Below, in pieces: positions 7,734 through 14,506 of a stretch of DNA of 64,000 nucleotides (positions are counted from its first letter, which is position 1; every line of letters begins with the position of its first letter). The notes beneath the pieces are model-generated. The model worked only from the letters and a program-made list of their open reading frames with translations. It ran no database searches and was not told the DNA's origin. Source of the DNA: Bacillus massiliglaciei (lineage in GTDB: Bacteria > Bacillota > Bacilli > Bacillales > DSM-1321); assembly GCF_900098925.1 (NCBI RefSeq), contig NZ_LT622356.1, forward strand, positions 114,041 to 178,040. The letters run 5' to 3'. Position numbers and translations under genes: made by a program.

Positions 7734-8864
7734 ATGGAATTTATAATACAAAAAGAATACTTTTACAAAGCTATATCGGATGTAAGTAAAGCTGTATCGG
7801 TAAAAACCCCCTTCCCCATTTTGACAGGAATAAAAATGACGGTTGATGATAGCGGCTTAAAACTTGTGGGCAGTAACTCGGATATCATGATTGAAAAATT
7901 CATTCCCATCACAATGGACGGCGAAAAGATTCTGGAGGTTTATGAAACAGGGAGTGTCGTTGTATCAGCAAAATATGTAAATGAAGTCGTAAAAAAATTA
8001 CCCCATAAGATACACTTAAAAGTAAAAGAAAACCAACTAGTTATGATTCAATCTAATGAGATCAAGACTGCCCTGCACGGTTTTAATTCTGAAGAGTACC
8101 CAAGACTTCCTCAAATCGACGAAGCGAAGTGTATTCAAATTAATCGTAATAAACTAATAGAAATAATAAAACAAACAGCATTTGCAGCATCAAGGAGTGA
8201 ATCGAGGCCTATTCTGACAGGAGTGAATATGTCATTCAGGGAAAATCAGCTTTCGTGTACTGCAACAAATTCACAACGTTTGGCTTCGAGAAAGATCCAT
8301 GCAGAATCAAATGTAAAGGGTTCTTTCAATGTTCCAAGTGTAAGCCTTCAAGAACTTGCTAAGTTAATCACTAATGAAGCAGGGGTCATTAACATATTTG
8401 TCACGGACAGCTTTATGGTTTTCAAATCAAATACTGCCTCACTATATTCAAGATTAATTGAAGGGAATTACCCTAACACCTCAGGATTATTCCCCACAGA
8501 CTTAAAGACAAAAATCATCCTCAGCACGCAGCCGTTTTTACAAGCGATCGATAGATCCTGCTTATTTTCGAGTGAAGGAAAAAATAGCACTGTCCTGTTA
8601 GAAATAATAGACGGTAAAAAACTAAAAATCTCCTCTGCCTCTTCAGAAATAGGTAAAATAGAAGAAACACAAAAGATTAAGGAAATTCAGGGTGAGACTC
8701 ATTTAAGAATCTCACTTGATGGAACTTTTTTAATCGATGCTCTAAGAGGGATAAAAGAGCAAGAGATATATCTAAGTTTTAATGGTTCAATGAGGCCGGT
8801 ATTAATTGAACCTATTAATAATGCTTCTTATTTCCAACTTATTTCTCCAGTACGGTCCTATTAA
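7734..8864 (+). CDS. dnaN: Sliding clamp paralog (DNA polymerase III beta)
   Basis: A 376-residue beta-clamp protein, complete in length, with three repeated clamp domains. It begins MEFIIQKEYFYKAISDVSKAV and ends with the clamp-type tail PVLIEPINNASYFQLISPVRSY, where housekeeping DnaN has QLILPVRTY. It stands alone, far from any dnaA or recF, and its codons are much richer in A/T than those of tag or splB. It is therefore probably a second, acquired clamp rather than the main one. It could serve a specialised polymerase or a past mobile element. Confidence 0.9.
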   Translation: MEFIIQKEYFYKAISDVSKAVSVKTPFPILTGIKMTVDDSGLKLVGSNSDIMIEKFIPITMDGEKILEVYETGSVVVSAKYVNEVVKKLPHKIHLKVKENQLVMIQSNEIKTALHGFNSEEYPRLPQIDEAKCIQINRNKLIEIIKQTAFAASRSESRPILTGVNMSFRENQLSCTATNSQRLASRKIHAESNVKGSFNVPSVSLQELAKLITNEAGVINIFVTDSFMVFKSNTASLYSRLIEGNYPNTSGLFPTDLKTKIILSTQPFLQAIDRSCLFSSEGKNSTVLLEIIDGKKLKISSASSEIGKIEETQKIKEIQGETHLRISLDGTFLIDALRGIKEQEIYLSFNGSMRPVLIEPINNASYFQLISPVRSY

Positions 8865-8922
8865 GAGGATCACTTGGACAGACTCCCTTCTGCTCTCATC
8901 TACCTTATATATAGCCAGTAAA

Positions 8923-8957
8923 TAATACTAAATGCCGACGTGCATTTAGTATTTTTA
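8923..8957 (+). terminator. Intrinsic terminator of the dnaN paralog
   Basis: Stem AATACTAAATGC / GCATTTAGTATT with a short loop, followed by TTTTAC. Confidence 0.8.
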
Positions 8958-8977
8958 CTTCCATTAGGTTTTCGCCC

Positions 8978-9006
8978 ACCCTTTTATCCATGATGTACAT
9001 AGCCTA
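8978..9006 (+). promoter_or_regulatory. Candidate sigma-K promoter for the collagen-like gene
   Basis: CATAGCCTA at 8998-9006 fits the sigma-K -10 pattern CATAnnnTA exactly. An AC at 8978-8979 stands 18 bases upstream as a -35 element; 16-17 is usual. The next ATG is 40 bases downstream. Late mother-cell expression suits an exosporium protein. Confidence 0.45.
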
Positions 9007-9045
9007 AAAGGAAAAGCGTTAGTTTTCTGATAAGGGGATAAAAGG

Positions 9046-9994
9046 ATGAGACATAAATGCAGTAAATGCAAAAAATATAAGTGTACATGTAAAAATATTT
9101 ATATCGGTCCACCAGGGCCTCCGGGACCTCCGGGGCCGGCAGGGGCGACAGGAGCACCGGGACCAGCGGGGCCGGCAGGACCGGCAGGAGCACCGGGACC
9201 AGCGGGACCGACCGGACTCTCAGGACCAGCGGGGCCAGCGGGACCGGCAGGACCAGCAGGACCGGCGGCAGGACCAGCAGGACCGGCGGGGCCGGCAGGC
9301 GGACCGGCAGGACCAGCAGGACCGGCGGGACCAGCAGGACCAATAGGACCGACAGGACCAGCGGGGCCAACAGGACCAACAGGGCCAACAGGACCGGCAG
9401 GACCAACAGGGCCAACAGGACCGGCAGGACCAGCGGGACCAGCGGGACCAGCAGGACCGGCAGGGATTGGCGCCATCATTCCGTTTGCATCAGGTCTTCC
9501 CGTTGCTTTAGGAACCGTTCTCGATGCCGTGGATACAGTCGGACTGATTGGATTTGGAAACTCGGCTAACACGGTACTTATCGGAGACACCACTGTAGAT
9601 CTGACAGGTGCAGCCGGAACGCTGCTCAATATGGCCTTTTCTGCACCGCGCGCCGGGGTCATCACGTCCATTGCCGCTTACTTCAGCTCAACGGCCGCCG
9701 TTTCCTTATTAGGGGAAACAGCCACGATCACCGCTCAATTATTCAGCGCCCCGCAGGCAGGACCGGATCCTAACACATTCACGGCAATTCCCGGAGCTGA
9801 GGGTTACATTAGCTCCTTCCTTTACCGGAATAATAGGCATTGGCGAAACAGCCTCAGGCGTTATCGATGATTTATCAATCCCTGTAGCGGCCGGCGACCG
9901 CTTATTGATGGTATTTTCCGTTGACACAGCAGGCGGACTCCCTCTAGCTACGGCCATTGTCGGGTATGCCAGTGCAGGAGTGGCTATTAGTTAG
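9046..9994 (+). pseudogene. Collagen-like exosporium-type protein, frameshifted near the C-terminus
   Basis: The intact reading would give about 315 residues: a cysteine-rich basic N-terminus (Cys5, 8, 13, 15), a Gly-X-Y collagen region, and a BclA-type globular C-terminal domain (from [11 protein letters not shown], about residue 140). At 9801-9803 a run of three G breaks the frame. As written the frame ends at 9870 with an unrelated tail. Dropping one G restores [20 protein letters not shown] and onward to a stop at 9994, just before a good terminator. This could be a real loss, a switchable length change or a sequencing error. Spore-surface location is inferred from the family and the promoter. 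Confidence 0.8.
9106..9465 (+). repeat. Collagen triplet repeat region (GGxCCx units)
   Basis: About 360 bp of nine-base units coding Gly-Pro-Ala and Gly-Pro-Thr triplets. The register is broken twice in the protein: GPAAGPA and GPAGGPAG, each with one extra residue. The units are nearly self-complementary, so the opposite strand also spells Gly-Pro repeats. Confidence 0.9.
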
Positions 9995-10000
9995 TAAAAA

Positions 10001-10032
10001 AAAGTCTGGGCCAGTCACCCAGACTTTTTTTC
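10001..10032 (+). terminator. Intrinsic terminator of the collagen-like gene
   Basis: Stem AAAGTCTGGG / CCCAGACTTT with loop CCAGTCA, followed by T5. It lies six bases after the restored stop at 9994 and supports that stop as the original gene end. Confidence 0.9.
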
Positions 10033-10044
10033 ATAGATACATAC

Positions 10045-10497
10045 CTATCGAATCACCACTTCATAATCCTGCTCACAAATCTTTCTCGCCGTTTCCTTAA
10101 TCAGTTCCGCATAACGCTCATTTAGCCAGTCACGATTAAATTCATCCGGAGTTTGTATAACTAATTTTTGATCAACGATACTTCAGGTCGTTTTCGAGAA
10201 CCATGTTTCGTAGGAAGGCTTAGAGATCTTACTAGAAATCCTCAATAACACCTGGTCCCATAGCGAATCAGAATCGGCAGTCTCTTTTGGATTAGTAGAC
10301 TGTTCCTTATTCGCTGACAAAACAGGCGGTTCAGAAGAGGACGGTTTATATCTGTCTTGTAATTCCAGATACTCCGCTTTCGTTAGCAAAGAGTATTCAA
10401 ACAGGATTTCCGCCTTCACATCTTCCCCTCTCTTCATTGCTAAAATGATCCGCTCGACATCACTTCTATGGACAATGGCCGCTTCCTGATTCATCAT
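10045..10497 (-). pseudogene. DnaA N-terminal-domain protein with in-frame stop
   Basis: Residues 1-104 contain an N-terminal helical part, a low-complexity linker (SSSEPPVLSANKEQSTN), and the start of a DnaA domain I: LWDQVLLRISSKISKPSYETWFSKTT. A TGA at 10183-10185 then interrupts. Reading straight on in the same frame gives SIVDQKLVIQTPDEFNRDW and LNERYAELIKETARKI to a TAG at 10045, the expected rest of the domain. The gene starts 21 bases after the helicase stop and is last in a three-gene operon. Either a nonsense mutation or a sequence error explains the stop. Confidence 0.75.
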
Positions 10498-10518
10498 TGC
10501 TCCTCCTTTTTATTCCCT

Positions 10519-12930
10519 CTATTTCACTTTCCGTTCAAAGTGATAATGCAGGCGGTACTCGCATATCTCCCTAGTCATTTGAAATAACAACTGCTTGTCT
10601 TCTTCCGCAAGTTCAAGATTTATCTTAAATGTATCGTTATCATAAGCGATTAATCCTTTCGAACTGCCGCTCCACTTTGTCATGGGCATAGTCGAAATGA
10701 GTTTTCCGACTCCATCCTCATCATATTCCCACAGTTTTTTCGCGCCTTTGTCAGAGAAATCGATTTGCTTCCGGTACTCCGTTTCCGTTAGATATTGATG
10801 GAAAAACGGAGCAGCTTCTTTCGATGTAATTGGATCGAACCAGTGATCCGCTCCCCTTTCGAGCATCGCCAGCAGGACAACCATTTTATAGCTTTTCGCC
10901 ATACCGGTTTTCTCTACTTCTTTTATCCATGGCTGGAAACGCTCGAACACTTCACTCTCTTTTCCCGTAAGCTCTTCCGCCCAATCCAGAAAGCCAAGGT
11001 ACGAGCCAAACTCCTGACGGTATTGCGGGGATTCTGAAGTCCCCTGAAGATGCAGCTCCAAATACGAAGGCCTTCTGCCCAATTCCCGCTTCAGCTCTTG
11101 ATAATCATTCAACAGCTTTTCTCTGCGAGGCTGCCTCTTCCGGGCCATTTCCTTTAACAGATTAATGACCTTCATATCCAGCTCCACCTTGCATGAGTCA
11201 GGCAGCAGCGGTTCCGTTGCCGCTTTTTTCTCGCCATTCCCTCGTGTATCAAAAACGCTCAGCTTCACATCGGCATGGCGGTAATTCCCGATCAGGTCAA
11301 TAATCACACAATGATCCTTTCCATCATGAAGCCTAAGTCCCCTGCCAATCTGCTGGGTAAAAATCGTTAATGATTCCGTCGGCCTTACAAACAGAAGTGT
11401 ATCGACAGCCGGAATATCCACCCCTTCATTAAACAGGTTCACCGTGAAAACCGCATCAATCTCCCCGCTTTCAAGCTGGCTTATCGCTTCCTCTCTTTGG
11501 ACATCTGTCTTAGAGTGCAAGCTGACCGTTTGAAAACCAGACTTGTTAAAATGAGTGGAAAGAAAATCTGCTTGTTTAATAGAAGAGCAGAAACCAATCG
11601 TACGGGTCTGCTTTTTCTCCTGCCAAGCATTGAGAATTCTTTCTGCCAGTTCGTCCCGCAGTTGAGCCTGCAAGAGCTGCTGTTCATCATAGCGGTTCCC
11701 TAGCCAGCTAATCTGACTGTAATCCGTGTCATCATACACCCCGTGATACTGAAAAGGAGCCAGCCAGTTCCGCTCAATCGCCTCCAAGAAATCCAGCCGA
11801 AAGGCCACATTTCCTCCGCAAAGCGCATACACATCCTTGTTATCATTCCGGTCGGGGGTGGCCGTTATCCCAAGCAGGAACTTTGGCTGAAAATAGTCTA
11901 ACACCCTCTTATAGGTCGCGGCTGCTGCGTGATGGAATTCATCGACAATGATCAAATCAAATTCCTCAGGATCAAAGCTTTGAAGATGGCGCTGCATGCT
12001 TAAAGTATAGATGGAAGCAAAAATCGTATGTCCTCCTTTTTCCTTTAGCTTGCCGTTATAAATCGAAAATGTCTCTTCCGGCATGACCGTCTGGAACGAC
12101 TTTTTCCCCTGATGCAGGATTTCTTCCAAATGGGCAATAAAGAGTACGCGTTTAAATTTCTTTGCAAAAAAACCGGCCAAATACGTTTTCCCAAGCCCCG
12201 TCGCCATGATGACAAGCGCTTTGTCATAGTCTTCTTCCAGCGTTTTATCAAGCTCTTCCAACGCCTCAATCTGGGCAAACCTAGGCTGAATCTCCCCATA
12301 AGCTTCCGGTTGTTCCAAAATGGTACTTGGATGCGGAGCATGTCCCGTTTCTTCAGGCAGCATAAGATCCAATTCCTCTGCCGCTGCCCATTCGCGGCCA
12401 AGGCTTGGACTTGAAACATGATACTGATTGTACCGTTCCTCGTATTCCTTTAACGTTTCTTCATTCAAAGGTACCGTCTGATCCGCATAAAAGGTTTCCA
12501 AAAAGAGATGCAGCCCTTCATTAAAGACCTCTTCATCCTCACTAACCGAAATGCTCCATTCCACCCCGTGATTCAAAGCCGACCTAGAAAGATTGGAGGA
12601 ACCCACAAACAGGCAATCCTGATGCTCATCCTGAAACAAATACGCTTTCGGATGAAAGGACACCCCATTGCTTTTCCATAAGCGAACTTCCATTTGCGGA
12701 CTGATCTCCATCAGCATACGCAGCGCCTCCGGCTGGGTGACAAATAAATAGTCTCCTGTACATACCTTAATATCTGCTCCACGCTCAGCCGCTTCCTGCA
12801 AGGACTTCCGTAAATACTGAACTCCTGACTTCATAACAAAGGAAGTGAGAATACAAATAGACGAAGCAGTATCCATCTGCTTCAACAAATGCGTTCCCAG
12901 CTTTCGAGTGATCAGCTGAACCTTACTCAT
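10519..12930 (-). CDS. PLD-nuclease/SF2-helicase fusion protein
   Basis: An 803-residue protein. Residues 1-160 form a phospholipase-D-like nuclease domain with one HKD motif (FHPKAYLF, then GSSNLSRSAL). Residues from about 220 form a superfamily 2 helicase: Walker A ATGLGKT, Walker B VDEFHH, SAT-like GITATPDR, and motif VI QQIGRGLRL. A C-terminal helical region of unknown type follows. Fusions of this kind process DNA and are found in defence and repair settings. The start overlaps the end of the pyrophosphohydrolase gene by 8 bases. With a single HKD, activity would need a dimer. The exact role is unknown. Confidence 0.85.
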   Translation of the reverse strand: MSKVQLITRKLGTHLLKQMDTASSICILTSFVMKSGVQYLRKSLQEAAERGADIKVCTGDYLFVTQPEALRMLMEISPQMEVRLWKSNGVSFHPKAYLFQDEHQDCLFVGSSNLSRSALNHGVEWSISVSEDEEVFNEGLHLFLETFYADQTVPLNEETLKEYEERYNQYHVSSPSLGREWAAAEELDLMLPEETGHAPHPSTILEQPEAYGEIQPRFAQIEALEELDKTLEEDYDKALVIMATGLGKTYLAGFFAKKFKRVLFIAHLEEILHQGKKSFQTVMPEETFSIYNGKLKEKGGHTIFASIYTLSMQRHLQSFDPEEFDLIIVDEFHHAAAATYKRVLDYFQPKFLLGITATPDRNDNKDVYALCGGNVAFRLDFLEAIERNWLAPFQYHGVYDDTDYSQISWLGNRYDEQQLLQAQLRDELAERILNAWQEKKQTRTIGFCSSIKQADFLSTHFNKSGFQTVSLHSKTDVQREEAISQLESGEIDAVFTVNLFNEGVDIPAVDTLLFVRPTESLTIFTQQIGRGLRLHDGKDHCVIIDLIGNYRHADVKLSVFDTRGNGEKKAATEPLLPDSCKVELDMKVINLLKEMARKRQPRREKLLNDYQELKRELGRRPSYLELHLQGTSESPQYRQEFGSYLGFLDWAEELTGKESEVFERFQPWIKEVEKTGMAKSYKMVVLLAMLERGADHWFDPITSKEAAPFFHQYLTETEYRKQIDFSDKGAKKLWEYDEDGVGKLISTMPMTKWSGSSKGLIAYDNDTFKINLELAEEDKQLLFQMTREICEYRLHYHFERKVK

Positions 12931-13249
12931 CTTCTACCTCAATCAAGTAAATCTTCTCCTTAAATCCTCCGCGCTTTGCCGCCTTTTCTTGGCGGATTTT
13001 CTCCACTTCATCCATAGAGCTCCCATGATACTCAGCCAGCGCATGGATGATTTCCAGCACATCCGCAAGCTCTTCCATCGCGTCTTCCTTTGTTTCCGTC
13101 TCCATATACTCCTGCAACTCTTCAAAGCTCTTTTTCTTTAACTCTTGTATGTACTCCTGATCATCGAGTACCCGTGTCGTGAACTTCTTGCCGGTCCTCT
13201 CGATAATTTCCGGAATCCGGTCACGGACTAATTTGTTATGGATTGGCAT
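12923..13249 (-). CDS. MazG/PRA-PH-like nucleotide pyrophosphohydrolase
   Basis: A 108-residue all-alpha pyrophosphohydrolase-like protein, MPIHNKLVRDRIPEIIERTGKKF and onward. The metal-binding acidic helices are visible as ELQEYMETETKEDAMEEL followed by ADVLEIIHALAEYHG, matching the E-x-x-E...E-x-x-D pattern of MazG and phosphoribosyl-ATP pyrophosphohydrolases. It starts after AGGAGGTCCACT and overlaps the PLD-helicase gene, so the two are translated together. It probably hydrolyses unusual or modified NTPs. The substrate is not known. Confidence 0.8.
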   Translation of the reverse strand: MPIHNKLVRDRIPEIIERTGKKFTTRVLDDQEYIQELKKKSFEELQEYMETETKEDAMEELADVLEIIHALAEYHGSSMDEVEKIRQEKAAKRGGFKEKIYLIEVEDE

Positions 13250-13341
13250 AGTGGACCTCCTATTACTCTTGTAGATGTCCTTTTATTTTATCATCGATTG
13301 TATACCGATTGATGCAGAAAACTTCAGCAAAAAAGAGATTT

Positions 13342-13823
13342 TCATTTTTCCTTTGATGCCTCTTGCACCGCTTCTGCAAGACCCAAAAATCCTGTTATGG
13401 CCGGATTCATTTTTAAAAGACTATTTAAACCAATTGTCTTCTGATTCCTTTTCCTCGATTAATCTGCTCAGTTGTTAGAACAAAGAACTCCCATTGATCA
13501 AGATTTAACGGATTTACAACATTTCGATCTTGTTCTTTTAGTAAACAAAAGACATATACGTCTGCACTCCTCTTTATTTCTGTAAAATATGTATTCGTGC
13601 TAGATTCCCATCCCATTGTAGGGGCAATTCCAAAAGTAATGGATGAACTTTTTACCTGCTGCCATGACTGAACATAAGCAGCTGACTTAACTTCAATTTT
13701 TTTAATACCCTCCGGTGTTAAAAGGTCATAGGCATCCCACTCAACCCTCATTATATTAGTTGCATTTACTGCTTTTGCTACAATAAACTTCGCGAGTTTG
13801 CCAAAAGAGCCGATTGATTTCAC
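13342..13823 (-). pseudogene. Broken PD-(D/E)XK-like nuclease-fold protein
   Basis: The open part (13425-13823, GTG start with no clear ribosome site) encodes FGKLAKFIVAKAVNATNIM, RVEWDAYDLLTPEG and IKKIEVKSAAYVQSWQ. The D...E-V-K arrangement is typical of restriction-endonuclease-like folds. After LTTEQIN the frame goes wrong. A one-base correction near 13450 gives NQKTIGLNSLLKMNP and AITGFLGLAEAVQEASKEK to a TGA at 13342. The N-terminus is also short, with a stop just upstream. It therefore looks like a decaying gene beside the helicase cassettes. Confidence 0.65.
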
Positions 13824-14075
13824 TGCTTAAATTCTAAAAATGCATATCAGTCTCTGTATTTCCAATCAGAAATCATTCTTCACCAGTTTTCTTCATCCAG
13901 ATTACTCCTTTATTAATGATTTTTCTGATACAAGCTTACTCCTAGTGCTATAAAAGATTGCATATATTACTATAATATCTTAAATAAAACATGAACCTTA
14001 TTTTATACTTTTTTTCTTACTCAACTTTTATAGGAATGATATGATATCTATAGAAAGTGTGTTTAGGAGGCCCTC

Positions 14076-14474
14076 ATGAAAAAGTCAGTTAAAGTAGTCG
14101 CAGCCATCATAGAAAATGAAAAGAATGAAATTTTATGTGCCTTACGTTCACCAGAGATGAGTATCCCAAATATGTGGGAGTTCCCAGGTGGGAAGGTAGA
14201 AATCGGTGAAGATATGTTCACTGCTCTGAAGAGGGAAATACAAGAAGAACTAGGGTGTGAGATTGAAACAGAAGGACTATTTAATGATAACACCCACGAA
14301 TACGATACGTTTATCATTAATCTACTTTCAATCAAATGCAGGATTGTGGGAGGATCTCCTACAGCAAGTGAACATTCCAAACTTATTTGGCTTAAACGTG
14401 ATAATTTAAGCTCACTAAAATGGGCTCCAGCCGATATACCGGCTGTTGAACAATTGATAGAGGAAAAGAAATAG
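14076..14474 (+). CDS. mutT: NUDIX (deoxy)nucleoside triphosphate pyrophosphohydrolase, MutT-like
   Basis: A 132-residue NUDIX enzyme that converts oxidised or other dNTPs to monophosphates. The NUDIX box is complete: GGKVEIGEDMFTALKREIQE followed by ELG (about residues 36-58), fitting Gx5Ex7REUXEExGU. The N-terminus VVAAIIENEKNEILCALRS and the C-terminal SEHSKLIWLKRDNLSSLKWAPAD match the CTP/8-oxo-dGTP subgroup. It starts after TAGGAGGCCCTC. It is convergent with the DUF3427 helicase gene and shares a terminator with it. The same type of pairing occurs one cassette to the left. Confidence 0.9.
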   Translation: MKKSVKVVAAIIENEKNEILCALRSPEMSIPNMWEFPGGKVEIGEDMFTALKREIQEELGCEIETEGLFNDNTHEYDTFIINLLSIKCRIVGGSPTASEHSKLIWLKRDNLSSLKWAPADIPAVEQLIEEKK

Positions 14475-14506
14475 TCTTCTCAAAATGAGAAGACTACACT
14501 TTTTTC
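14473..14506. terminator. Bidirectional terminator between mutT and the DUF3427 gene
   Basis: Perfect stem AGTCTTCTC / GAGAAGACT with loop AAAAT. On the plus strand it is followed by ACACTTTTTT. The stem covers the last codons of both genes. Confidence 0.75.

Noticed and set aside
9099..9671. Minus-strand open frames rich in Gly-Pro-Ala or Leu-Val over the collagen repeat
   Set aside because: The nine-base repeat is nearly self-complementary, so open frames appear on both strands. Only the plus-strand frame has a ribosome site, a terminator and a BclA-type domain.
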